Source: Paenibacillus tianjinensis (lineage in GTDB: Bacteria > Bacillota > Bacilli > Paenibacillales > Paenibacillaceae). Taken from it: a DNA stretch of 64,000 nucleotides. Location of the stretch: positions 5,792,001-5,856,000 of the forward strand of contig NZ_CP070969.1 of assembly GCF_017086365.1 (NCBI RefSeq), read 5' to 3'. Below, one piece after another: positions 56,151 through 64,000 of the stretch. The notes beneath the pieces were generated by a model. The model worked only from the letters and a program-made list of their open reading frames with translations. It was not told the DNA's origin and searched no databases. Position 1 is the first letter of the stretch. Each line of letters begins with the position of its first letter. Position numbers and translations under genes: made by a program.

Positions 56151-57074
56151 CTAACGGGCGATGCCCAGCACATGGCGGGGAATTCCCGCGAGATCGTCGA
56201 TTGTGACGATCTCGTTCCAGTGGCCCGCCGCGCGCAGCAGCGCGGCCACCTGCCCGGCCTGGCCCTGGCCGAGCTCAAAGCCGACCAGGCGCGGGGCTGC
56301 CGGCAGCAGCGGCAGCTGCTCCATCATGCGGCGGTACGGGTCCAGCCCGTCATCGCCGCCGTCCAGCGCCGTGCGCGGCTCATGGTCGCGCACCTCGCGC
56401 TGCAGCCCGGCGATGTCGCCGCCGGGAATATACGGCGGGTTGGAGACGAGAATATCCGTCTCCATCCCCGCGAACGGCTCGAGCAGGTCGCCGAGCCGCA
56501 GGTCCACCGCCGCGCCGTGCCGCTGCGCGTTGCGGCCGGCCACGGCCAGCGCGCCGGGCGAGATGTCGCCGGCGCAGACCCGCCACGCCGGCGCTTCCGC
56601 CGCCAGCGTGACGGAGATCGCACCGCTGCCGGCGCCGATATCGACGGCGGTCAGCGGTCTTGCGCCGCGCGTGTCACCTGCGGCGGCGGGAACAAGCCCG
56701 TCCGGCCACAGCTCTGCGCCGTACTTCAGAATGGCCTCGACGAGCAGCTCCGTCTCCGGCCGCGGAATCAGCACGTCCGGCGTCACTTCGAACGCCCGGC
56801 CGTAAAACTCCTGCTCGCCGATGATATACTGCACCGGCTCGCCGGCCGCCCGGCGGTTCACTCCGGCCTCCCAGGCCGCCTTTAGCGCAGCGGGAAAAGG
56901 ATCCGCCAGCGCCATATAATAGGCGGCACCGGACAAGCCCAGCACATGCTCCAGCAGGAGCTGGCTGCTACGCTGCGGCTCATTGCACCCGCTTTTGTCC
57001 AAAAAAGAAGAAGCCTCCGCAAAGGCTTCCCGGATGCTTTGCAATTCCGACATGACATAGAAGTCGTGTTTCAA
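56151..57074 (-). CDS. prmC: Release factor glutamine N5-methyltransferase PrmC
   Basis: PrmC methylates the Gln of the GGQ motif in release factors. The 307-residue product has an N-terminal helical domain, the SAM site VDIGAGSGAISVTLA, and the substrate motif SNPPYIPGG. TTG 57074 is chosen because AAAGGAG (the end of prfA) lies 8 bases upstream; an ATG at 57053 is the alternative. It begins 4 bases after the prfA stop. Most of the gene is much richer in G+C than its neighbours. Confidence 0.94.
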   Translation of the reverse strand: MKHDFYVMSELQSIREAFAEASSFLDKSGCNEPQRSSQLLLEHVLGLSGAAYYMALADPFPAALKAAWEAGVNRRAAGEPVQYIIGEQEFYGRAFEVTPDVLIPRPETELLVEAILKYGAELWPDGLVPAAAGDTRGARPLTAVDIGAGSGAISVTLAAEAPAWRVCAGDISPGALAVAGRNAQRHGAAVDLRLGDLLEPFAGMETDILVSNPPYIPGGDIAGLQREVRDHEPRTALDGGDDGLDPYRRMMEQLPLLPAAPRLVGFELGQGQAGQVAALLRAAGHWNEIVTIDDLAGIPRHVLGIAR

Positions 57075-57078
57075 AGCA

Positions 57079-58149
57079 TTATTCTCCTTTTTCCATCAAT
57101 TCCGCTTGTTCCGCAATCGAAAGCGCCGAAATAATATCGGTGATCTCCCCGTTCATTACCTGCTCCAGACGGTGCAGGGTAAGGCCGATACGGTGATCCG
57201 TTACCCGGCTCTGCGGGAAGTTATAGGTGCGGATCCGCTCACTGCGGTCGCCTGTGCCGACTTTGCTCTTGCGTTCGCCGGCATATTTCGCTTCCTCTTC
57301 CTGACGCTTGAGGTCGGAGATACGGGCACGCAGTACCTGCAGCGCCTTCTCTTTGTTGGAGTTCTGCGATTTGCCGTCCTGACAAGTGGCTACAATCCCT
57401 GTAGGTACATGCGTTACACGGACTGCAGATTTGGTTGTATTAACTGACTGACCGCCCGCTCCGCTGGAACAGAAGGTATCTACACGGATGTCTTTATCGT
57501 GAATTTCGATCTCGAATTCTTCCGCTTCGGGCATAACCGCCACGGTTGAAGTAGAGGTATGAATCCGTCCGCCGGATTCGGTGGCCGGAATACGCTGAAC
57601 ACGGTGTGCGCCGCTCTCGTATTTCATCTTGCTGTACGCACCGCGGCCGTTAATAAGGAAGATAACTTCCTTGAATCCGCCCAGGTCATTCGTATTCACA
57701 TCCATCAGCTCGACGCGCCAGCCTTGGGCATCGGCATAACGGGTGTACATCCGGTACAGGTCAGAGGCAAACAAAGCCGCTTCATCTCCGCCGGCCGCGC
57801 CGCGGATTTCGACGATTACGTTCTTGTCGTCATTCGGGTCTTTCGGCAGCAGCAGGATGCGGATTTTCTCCTCCAGCTCCACCTGGCGTGAGGAAAGGTC
57901 GTCAATTTCCATTTTGACCATTTCCTTCATTTCATCATCAAGCTTCTCGGCCTGCATCATCTTGGCTGCCTCAAGCTCTTCCATTACATTTTTATATTCA
58001 GCATAGGCCTCAAAGGCAGGCTGCAGATCAGATTGTTCTTTGGAATAGTCCCTCAGTTTCTTACTGTCGTTTGCAACATCCGGGTCACAAAGCAGTTCAC
58101 TGAGTTTCTCATAGCGGTCCGCCAATGATTGCAATCGGTCCAACAACAA
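57079..58149 (-). CDS. prfA: Peptide chain release factor 1
   Basis: Reads UAA and UAG. The 356-residue product has the tripeptide anticodon PAT ([14 protein letters not shown]) and the GGQ motif ([16 protein letters not shown]). TTG 58149 follows AGGAGAGGTG; two further TTG codons follow directly and are alternatives. It forms an operon with prmC. Confidence 0.96.
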   Translation of the reverse strand: MLLDRLQSLADRYEKLSELLCDPDVANDSKKLRDYSKEQSDLQPAFEAYAEYKNVMEELEAAKMMQAEKLDDEMKEMVKMEIDDLSSRQVELEEKIRILLLPKDPNDDKNVIVEIRGAAGGDEAALFASDLYRMYTRYADAQGWRVELMDVNTNDLGGFKEVIFLINGRGAYSKMKYESGAHRVQRIPATESGGRIHTSTSTVAVMPEAEEFEIEIHDKDIRVDTFCSSGAGGQSVNTTKSAVRVTHVPTGIVATCQDGKSQNSNKEKALQVLRARISDLKRQEEEAKYAGERKSKVGTGDRSERIRTYNFPQSRVTDHRIGLTLHRLEQVMNGEITDIISALSIAEQAELMEKGE

Positions 58150-58376
58150 GGGAATTCACCTCTCCTGGTTCAATATATTCGATAAAATACTTAAAATTAT
58201 GGATTACAATAACAATAGATATACGACTTTATATTATATCACCGATTCTGCTTATTGGCTACAGGGCATAGTCCATAGACAGCAAATCTTTTGATAAAAA
58301 GGTTCTTAACCCCCTGAACGTACAGCCCTGTACTCTAGTATGCAGTACCTTTAGCGATGATATTCCATTCAGCCTG

Positions 58377-58423
58377 TAAAAAAGAAGCCATTCCGGAGCG
58401 GAAATCCGCCACGAAATGGCCTC
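58377..58423 (-). terminator. Terminator of ychF
   Basis: GAAGCCATT...GGCCTC-type stem with GCGG/CCGC inside, followed on the minus strand by six T residues. The rest of the 58150-58449 gap shows no gene. Confidence 0.85.
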
Positions 58424-58449
58424 TCTATCTTCAAGCGTTAAAGCTTGGT

Positions 58450-59550
58450 CTATACGTTGAACCGGAAATGCATAACATCGCCGTCCTGAACCAGATACTC
58501 CTTGCCTTCCAGACGGAGCTGTCCGCGTTCCTTAGCACCGTTCATGGAACCGGCAGCCAAAAGGTCCGCATAAGCCACAACTTCCGCACGGATAAAGCCG
58601 CGTTCGAAGTCGGAGTGGATCACACCGGCAGCGCCCGGCGCCTTGGTTCCCTTGCGGATTGTCCAGGCACGCACTTCCTGCACACCTGCAGTGAAGTAAG
58701 TGTACAGGCCAAGAAGCTTGTAAGCCGCTTTGATCAGGCGGTTCAGACCGGATTCCTGCAGTCCCAGCTCTTCCAGGAACATCTCTTTATCTTCGCCTTC
58801 AAGTTCAGCGATCTCCGCCTCAACCTTAGCGCTGATCGGCACCACTTCCGCATTCTCGGCAGCTGCGAACTCGCGTACCTGCTTAACATACGGATTCTCT
58901 TCGGCAGTTGCCACTTCATCCTCGCCCACGTTAGCCGCATACAGTACCGGCTTCAGGGTCAGCAGGTGCAGGTCACGCACGATCAGGCGCTCGTCATCAG
59001 ACAGCTCTATGCTGCGCGCAGGCTGGTCTTGATAGAGAGCTTCCTTGACGCGCTCCAGAACTTCAACTTCCTGGGCGTATTTCTTGTCGCCGCCCTTGAT
59101 ATTTTTGCGGGAACGCTCAATGCGCTTCTCCACGCTCTCCAGGTCAGCCAGAATGAGCTCCAGATTGATCGTCTGGATGTCGCTGATCGGATTTACTTTA
59201 CCGTCTACATGCGTTACGTTCTCGTCCACAAAGCAGCGTACGACGTGAACAATCGCATCAACCTCACGGATATGAGCCAGGAACTTGTTGCCCAGGCCTT
59301 CGCCTTTGCTCGCGCCGCGCACGAGTCCGGCAATATCAACAAATTCAAAGGCGGTTGGAACCGTCTTGTTCGGCTGCACCAGCTCGGTCAGCTTATCGAG
59401 ACGTTCGTCCGGCACTTCCACGACACCGACGTTCGGGTCAATGGTGCAGAAGGGATAGTTTGCGGATTCCGCTCCCGCTTGGGTAATTGCATTAAATAAT
59501 GTGGATTTACCCACGTTTGGCAGTCCAACGATACCAGCTTTCAAAGCCAT
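58450..59550 (-). CDS. ychF: Obg-like ATPase YchF
   Basis: A translation-associated P-loop NTPase that prefers ATP. The 366-residue product has [18 protein letters not shown] (P loop), [17 protein letters not shown] (G3), YAANVGEDE where NKxD would be in a GTPase, and a C-terminal TGS domain. TAGGAGTT precedes ATG 59550. Confidence 0.97.
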   Translation of the reverse strand: MALKAGIVGLPNVGKSTLFNAITQAGAESANYPFCTIDPNVGVVEVPDERLDKLTELVQPNKTVPTAFEFVDIAGLVRGASKGEGLGNKFLAHIREVDAIVHVVRCFVDENVTHVDGKVNPISDIQTINLELILADLESVEKRIERSRKNIKGGDKKYAQEVEVLERVKEALYQDQPARSIELSDDERLIVRDLHLLTLKPVLYAANVGEDEVATAEENPYVKQVREFAAAENAEVVPISAKVEAEIAELEGEDKEMFLEELGLQESGLNRLIKAAYKLLGLYTYFTAGVQEVRAWTIRKGTKAPGAAGVIHSDFERGFIRAEVVAYADLLAAGSMNGAKERGQLRLEGKEYLVQDGDVMHFRFNV

Positions 59551-59672
59551 TTATATGACAACTCCTATTTTCGGTTGTATTGATCCACCGCATAATTACC
59601 GACTTGATCTAAACCATTATATATTAGAACAAAACCTCCAGCAACAGCGGATGTCCCGATGGTGTGCCAATT

Positions 59673-59692
59673 AAAAGGCGGCCGCAGGCCGC
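59673..59692 (-). terminator. Terminator-like hairpin after a small broken frame
   Basis: GCGGCC (59678-59683) and GGCCGC (59687-59692) pair around three bases, then CTTTTAATT on the minus strand, directly past the stop of the fragment at 59696. Confidence 0.55.
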
Positions 59693-59695
59693 GGG

Positions 59696-59800
59696 CTAAT
59701 TCGAGTCAGCCAGCTCCAGCGCCTTTTGAACCGCTTCGTCTTTAGGCCAGCCTTTATTCTTCGCAGCGTTAGCCGTAATTCCGGCTCTGCCTTGTATTAG
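59696..59800 (-). pseudogene. Possible gene remnant (C-terminal fragment)
   Basis: A minus-strand frame encodes GITANAAKNKGWPKDEAVQK followed by ALELADSN and a TAG stop at 59696-59698. It has protein-like composition and a terminator-like hairpin behind it but no start; upstream it runs into the GNAT terminator. It may be the 3' end of a lost gene. I do not recognise the family. Confidence 0.4.
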
Positions 59801-59802
59801 CC

Positions 59803-59825
59803 AAAAAGACCCCCGAAGGAGTCTT
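59803..59825 (-). terminator. Terminator of the GNAT gene
   Basis: AAGACCCC/GGAGTCTT stem with a CGAA/TTCG tetraloop and five T residues on the minus strand, 26 bases past the stop. Confidence 0.85.
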
Positions 59826-59850
59826 ATATGCCATTAGTGCGGCGGTCATT

Positions 59851-60321
59851 CTACAGTTTTTTGGACATGGTGATGTCGGTGATCTGGAAGCCCATTTTTT
59901 GATACAGCTTAAAGGCCCGGTCATTGTCCCCAAAGACATGCAGGCCAATCCGCGTCACATTCATTTTGCGGGCTTCTTCATCCAGGGCGGTCAGCGCCAT
60001 AGATCCGTATCCATTCCGTTGATAGGGCTCAAAGATATAGAAGTCATAGATGAAGGCTTCTTTGCCCTGGCGTCCTTCAATCACGTTGAACCAGATGTAT
60101 CCGGCCTGGGCATCGCTCTCTGTCTCTACAATGGAATATAGATAGGCACCTTCTGTGTAGAGGCCGTGAGGCAGGTAACGGGTCATTTCTTCCTGTGACT
60201 GCTTCATTGCCGTCTCTTTTTCCCATGCACCGATTCTTATTTTATCCTCCGCATAGTCACGGGTAGATTGTTGTAAAAAAAACTGAAATGTCGGTTCGTC
60301 CATTTGGACCAGTTTAATCAT
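59851..60321 (-). CDS. GNAT-family N-acetyltransferase
   Basis: The 156-residue protein has the acetyl-CoA loop YQRNGYGSMALTALDEEA and the following GLHVFGDNDRAFKLYQKMGF, both typical of GNAT. The substrate cannot be told; it may be a small molecule or ribosomal/other protein. It follows idi after 40 bases and may be cotranscribed. Confidence 0.87.
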   Translation of the reverse strand: MIKLVQMDEPTFQFFLQQSTRDYAEDKIRIGAWEKETAMKQSQEEMTRYLPHGLYTEGAYLYSIVETESDAQAGYIWFNVIEGRQGKEAFIYDFYIFEPYQRNGYGSMALTALDEEARKMNVTRIGLHVFGDNDRAFKLYQKMGFQITDITMSKKL

Positions 60322-60361
60322 TCGCTTTGCCCTCTTACTTCCTTAAAATGTCGTCTTGCTT

Positions 60362-61492
60362 CTACCGCCGGATCAGCCGCTGGCTGCCGCGCAAAGCCGC
60401 CAAATCCGGTACGCCGATGCCGAACATTGCCGTCCGCAGCTCCAGCTCTACCTGGGCGAGCGCCCGGTCCAGCGCCTCCTCGGAATCTACAGCCGGTCCC
60501 AGCAGGTTCCGGCCGAAGCCGGCGAGATCCGCACCGAGCGCCAGTGCCTTGGCGGCATCCACGCCGTGCTTCAGCCCGCCGCTGCCAATCAGCGCACCGT
60601 GCGGGGACACGGCCCGTACCTCCCGGATGCATTCAGCAGTTGGGATGCCCCAGTCGGCGAAGGCCTCCGCCGCCGCCCGCCGCACCGGATCGGTGTTGCG
60701 GAACTTCTCGACCTGGCTCCAGGAGGTGCCGCCTGCACCGGCAACATCGATAAAGGCCGCACCGGCATTATACAGCCGGAGCGCCGTGTCGCCGTCAATC
60801 CCCCAGCCGACTTCCTTCACACCGACCGGGATTTCCAGCGCCCGGCATACCTTCTCGATCTGTGCCAGCAAGGAGGCAAAACCGGTATTGCCTTCGGGCT
60901 GAAAAATCTCCTGCAGCCCGTTCAGGTGCAGCACCAGCCAGTCCGCACCCGCGATGTCCACGGCTCTCCGGCATTCCTCCGCGCCGAAGCCGTAGGATAG
61001 CTGCACGGCGCCGATATTCGCGATGACCGGAATTCCCGCAGCTTTGTCTCGTACATGGAAGGTCTCCGCCAGCTCCGCACGCTCTACCGCAGCCCGGACC
61101 GAGCCGACACCAAGCGCCCAGCCGCGGCGGCCCGCTGCGTTGGCCAGCCGGGCATTAATCGCTCCGGTCGCCTTGCTGCCGCCAGTCATCGAGCTGATCA
61201 GCAGCGGCGTCTGCAGCTCACGCCCCAGGAAAACGGTTCGCAGTGAAATGTCCTCATAGTTCAGCTCCGGCAGTGCATTATGACGGAACCGGTACTGCTC
61301 GAATCCGGTGGTAATGCCGCTGCCGCCCACTTCCTCATTCAGGCAGAGGCGCACATGCTCAAGCTTGCGCTCCCCCGTGCCGGAGGCAGGCAGCAGCGGC
61401 GCAGACTGCGTATTGTCTTTGTCTGCAGCCTGCGGCATTGCGCTGTGACTCAAGCCGCTAAATTCCTGTTTGCCCGGCGGCATCTGATTCAT
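60362..61492 (-). CDS. fni: Type 2 isopentenyl-diphosphate delta-isomerase
   Basis: An FMN and NADPH-dependent enzyme interconverting IPP and DMAPP. The 376-residue product has LISSMTGGSKATGAINARLA, GGVGSVRAAVE-like GVGSVRAAVERAE, DVAGAGGTSWSQVEKFR (FMN phosphate region), and LIGSGGLKHGVDAAKALALGA. Located beside carotenoid genes, so it may raise precursor supply. GGAGGAAC precedes ATG 61492. The 60.4-61.1 kb part is G+C rich. Confidence 0.95.
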   Translation of the reverse strand: MNQMPPGKQEFSGLSHSAMPQAADKDNTQSAPLLPASGTGERKLEHVRLCLNEEVGGSGITTGFEQYRFRHNALPELNYEDISLRTVFLGRELQTPLLISSMTGGSKATGAINARLANAAGRRGWALGVGSVRAAVERAELAETFHVRDKAAGIPVIANIGAVQLSYGFGAEECRRAVDIAGADWLVLHLNGLQEIFQPEGNTGFASLLAQIEKVCRALEIPVGVKEVGWGIDGDTALRLYNAGAAFIDVAGAGGTSWSQVEKFRNTDPVRRAAAEAFADWGIPTAECIREVRAVSPHGALIGSGGLKHGVDAAKALALGADLAGFGRNLLGPAVDSEEALDRALAQVELELRTAMFGIGVPDLAALRGSQRLIRR

Positions 61493-61631
61493 GCTCGTTC
61501 CTCCTGTTCCACACTCTCTATATACACGCGAAGGCCCCCGGCAGCCTTCCCTTTGGCCTCATCTTCACAAGCATTGCTTCATTATAGCATATCACCGCAC
61601 GTCATTTTACCAGCCTTGCACCAGACCTGAA

Positions 61632-63107
61632 TTATAGACTCCTTGCAATGGTTTCGCCAACGAGCCTGCCTGAAAGTGATACAACCGGCGTACCTCCGCC
61701 GGGATGTGTTGTTCCACCAACATACCACAGTCCTTTGACATCCTTCGAACGGTTTCCCGGCCGGAAAAATGTCTGCCGCACGGAATTGGAGGAGATACCG
61801 TAAATCGCTCCGCGGTGAGCTAAGGTATCATCTGCGATATCCTGCGGCGTGTAATGCTGCAGCACTTCTGCCTGACCTATGCCGGAAATTCCATGTGCAT
61901 CCAGCATCGCCAGTACCTTATTTCCGTAAACTGCAGTTTCATCCTTCCAGTCACAGGCACCGCTTAAATAGGGGGCATTAGCCAGAATGAACAGATTACT
62001 AGCGCCTTCCGGGGCCATATCCGGCTCTGAATAACCCGAGTAGCATACGTAGACTGCGGGCTGGGCCGGAGGGCGCCTGCGGCTAAAGATATCCTTGAAT
62101 TCCGGCTCATATTGTTCGGGAAAAAATACCGTATGATGCAGCAAAGCCTCATACTTACGCTGCACACCTGCCAGAGTGACTAGGCCAGACAGCGATGGCT
62201 CATAGGAAGCTATTTTATGGTCACTCATTCCCGGGCGGCTGTGCCGGGGCAGCAGCATCCGGTTGATGCTGAGCACATCCCCGCCGGCAATTACGGTCTT
62301 AGCAGGATAGAAACCGCTGACTGTCTCTACACCTTCCACCTCGCCGTTCTTCACGGAGATTTCTGTAACCTCTGTCCCGGTTACCACCTGAACGCCCAGC
62401 TTCTCAGCCAGGGAAACCAGCCCCTCCACCAGCTTATACGTTCCGCCGTGAACTCCGTAGACTCCTTCCTGGCTCTCCAGATGTGCCAGCATGGCAAAAA
62501 TCGCCGGTGATTGAAAGGGCGATGAGCCGACATAGGTAGCATAACGGCCCAGCATGGCCAGGGTGTGAGGATGGCTAAAGTACCGGCCCAGCAGGGAATG
62601 CAGTGAAAGAAAGGGACGTACACGAACGAGACCGCGCATAAGGGCGGGAGATAATTTGTCCTTCCAGGAGAGCAGCAGTCTGCCCAGAAACTGCTGTTCA
62701 CTGAGACGGTACAACGCGGCAGCTTCGCTCATAAACTCCGGATAACGGGCAGCATCGGCGGGGCTGTAAGCTGCAATCTGTTCCTGCATAAACCCGGCAT
62801 TCTTCGAGAAATCCACCACGGTGCCGTCGGCGAAAACATTACGTGTCCGCGGCTCCAGCTCATAGAGCTGGACGTAGTCTTCCATCGTTTCGCCGGCCAG
62901 CTCATACAAGGAACGAAAAACATGCGGCATCGTTATCGTACTCGGTCCCCTGTCGAAGGTATAACCTTGCTGCGTTATACGCTGCAGCTTGCCTCCGGGT
63001 TGGGGCTGGCGTTCCAGCACGGTCACTTTCCAGCCTTTTGCAGCCAGTGTCACCGCACAGGATAAGCTGCCGAATCCGGCACCAATAATGACTGCCTCCG
63101 GTTTCAT
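61632..63107 (-). CDS. CrtI/CrtN-family carotenoid desaturase or oxidase
   Basis: The 491-residue flavoenzyme has the dinucleotide-binding start VIIGAGFGSLSCAVTLAAKG, the family motif GGKLQRITQQGYTFDRGPS, and the C-terminal VGGTTHPGGGTPVVSLSGR. Its relatives desaturate (diapo)phytoene or oxidise end groups; which cannot be decided here. ATG 63107 follows GGGAGGAAA; ATGA overlap with the upstream GT2 stop suggests coupling. Confidence 0.9.
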   Translation of the reverse strand: MKPEAVIIGAGFGSLSCAVTLAAKGWKVTVLERQPQPGGKLQRITQQGYTFDRGPSTITMPHVFRSLYELAGETMEDYVQLYELEPRTRNVFADGTVVDFSKNAGFMQEQIAAYSPADAARYPEFMSEAAALYRLSEQQFLGRLLLSWKDKLSPALMRGLVRVRPFLSLHSLLGRYFSHPHTLAMLGRYATYVGSSPFQSPAIFAMLAHLESQEGVYGVHGGTYKLVEGLVSLAEKLGVQVVTGTEVTEISVKNGEVEGVETVSGFYPAKTVIAGGDVLSINRMLLPRHSRPGMSDHKIASYEPSLSGLVTLAGVQRKYEALLHHTVFFPEQYEPEFKDIFSRRRPPAQPAVYVCYSGYSEPDMAPEGASNLFILANAPYLSGACDWKDETAVYGNKVLAMLDAHGISGIGQAEVLQHYTPQDIADDTLAHRGAIYGISSNSVRQTFFRPGNRSKDVKGLWYVGGTTHPGGGTPVVSLSGRLVGETIARSL

Positions 63108-64000
63108 CGGTATTTCCTCCCTTTCCATTCATAGCCCCGGCCGGAATAGCTGCCGCGCCAGGAGCTTACTGCGATTGCGCTCAGACTTAAGATGCTCGCC
63201 GGAATCAAGAAACAGAACCAGAGGGGCTGTCTGCCTGCGGAATCGCTGGTTCTTTTGACAGCTATGCCCACCGCACAGGCGCAAATAGACCATAAAAGAC
63301 CCTGCCCCTGTCCAGTCAGGCCAAAGTAACCGGCTGCCGCATAAGGCATTACATATAGCAGCATATAGAGCAGCAATATGCCCAGCAGCAGCGAGGGTCT
63401 GCGGCCCAGGCCGGCATAGATGTTCTTACGGTAACCACTCCACACCTCCGCTGCATTATGGTACATCCGCATTTCAGCATGTTCCGTAATGTCAGCCAGC
63501 AGCACCGGTTCACCCGCATGCTTAACCGCCCGGGCCAGAGCCATATCATCCACAAGCTCGCCCCGGATGGCTGCATGCCCCCCGCAGCGGGCATAGCTGT
63601 CCCTGTGGATCAGCATAAAGCCGCCATGGGCGGCAACAAAGCGGGGATCCTGCGATCCCCGGACGAGCATAACCGGCAGATGGCAGATTACCGTGAAGCC
63701 CATTAGCGGAACAACCAGCCGCTCCAGCCAGGAGCCGGTAATCTGCAAGGGGAAGCCGGTAATCAGACCGCTCCCCTGCTGTTCTGCTGCAGCAAGGTCT
63801 GCTTGCAGGGCTCCCGGACGCAGCCGGACATCGGCATCCAGGAACAGCAGCCATTCTCCGCAGGCAGCTTCCGCCAGCTGCGCGCAGGCATGGGACTTGC
63901 CGAGCCAGCCTGCCGGCAGCTCACGGCCCGGCAGCACACGGACGCGGCCCTGTCCGGCTGCAGCGGCAATCGCTCCCGTACCGTCACTGGAGCGGTCGTC
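63104..64000 (-). CDS. GT2-family glycosyltransferase (partial, cut by right edge)
   Basis: The frame runs off the right edge; 298 codons are visible. The first residues (DDRSSDGTGAIAAAAG) are the GT2 DDxSxDGT motif, followed by the acceptor-loop LFLDADVRLRPGAL (DAD) and VDDMALARAVKHAG. About three membrane helices end it (about 205-270). This resembles CrtQ, which glycosylates carotenoids in Staphylococcus. The overlap with the desaturase supports a pigment role, by inference. The N-terminal 30 or so residues are outside the window. Confidence 0.88.
   Translation of the reverse strand, partial: DDRSSDGTGAIAAAAGQGRVRVLPGRELPAGWLGKSHACAQLAEAACGEWLLFLDADVRLRPGALQADLAAAEQQGSGLITGFPLQITGSWLERLVVPLMGFTVICHLPVMLVRGSQDPRFVAAHGGFMLIHRDSYARCGGHAAIRGELVDDMALARAVKHAGEPVLLADITEHAEMRMYHNAAEVWSGYRKNIYAGLGRRPSLLLGILLLYMLLYVMPYAAAGYFGLTGQGQGLLWSICACAVGIAVKRTSDSAGRQPLWFCFLIPASILSLSAIAVSSWRGSYSGRGYEWKGRKYR

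Noticed and set aside
58357..59499. 380-codon plus-strand open frame opposite ychF
   Set aside because: Shadow of ychF; it even runs through the ychF terminator.

Overview
The window looks like a chromosomal segment of a spore-forming, S-layer-bearing Firmicute, most likely Paenibacillus or a close relative. The evidence is the set of sporulation genes (spoIIID, spoIIQ, spoIID, spoIIR and an alpha/beta-type SASP), DegS/DegU, the competence helicase ComFA, three large SLH-domain proteins, and SCWP genes including csaB. Every gene I accept lies on the minus strand, so the window reads right to left as one co-oriented block. I see no tRNA, rRNA, CRISPR, insertion sequence or prophage.

Right edge to left: (1) 60.4-64 kb holds an isoprenoid/carotenoid group (GT2 glycosyltransferase cut by the edge, CrtI/CrtN-type desaturase, type 2 IPP isomerase) followed by a GNAT acetyltransferase. 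(2) 51-59.6 kb holds ychF, prfA-prmC, two tandem RodA-type genes, spoIIR, mntP and ywlE. (3) 39-51 kb holds ywlG, glyA, upp, a UDP-GlcNAc 2-epimerase and the complete F1Fo ATP synthase operon atpZ-I-B-E-F-H-A-G-D-C. (4) 31-38.8 kb holds ywzB-type DUF1146, murA, spoIID, spoIIQ, spoIIID, mbl, flhO, flhP and a small EpuA-like protein, an order close to that of Bacillus subtilis. (5) 15-30.8 kb is a cell-envelope locus: fabZ, pgcA, a DUF5693 membrane protein, csaB, tagA, tagO, a 1314-residue SLH protein, a small coiled-coil protein and a probable main S-layer protein. (6) 8.7-15.3 kb holds a small secreted protein, a SASP, metK and a third SLH protein. (7) 1-8.4 kb holds a phosphodiester-glycosidase-like exoprotein, degS-degU, a short membrane protein, comFA and the start of comFC.

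The genes cooperate mainly in building the envelope. PgcA and the 2-epimerase supply sugar nucleotides, TagO and TagA start a lipid-linked cell-wall glycan, CsaB adds the pyruvate ketals that SLH domains recognise, and the SLH proteins encoded beside them are the probable clients. MurA, Mbl, the RodA pair and the sporulation proteins act on peptidoglycan.

The most unusual structure is non-coding. The atp operon carries perfect 8-9 bp hairpins with 3-nt loops in the gaps around atpG and between atpD and atpC; their stems differ by paired substitutions. Other points of interest are a consensus promoter and terminator-like hairpin ahead of metK without a recognisable S-box, a dispersed about 38-bp hairpin repeat (three copies), a TGTGA-N6-TCACA palindrome and two in-frame starts ahead of the main S-layer gene, and a SASP containing both alpha/beta-type and gamma-type protease-site motifs. 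All identifications come from reading the sequence; no database search was run.
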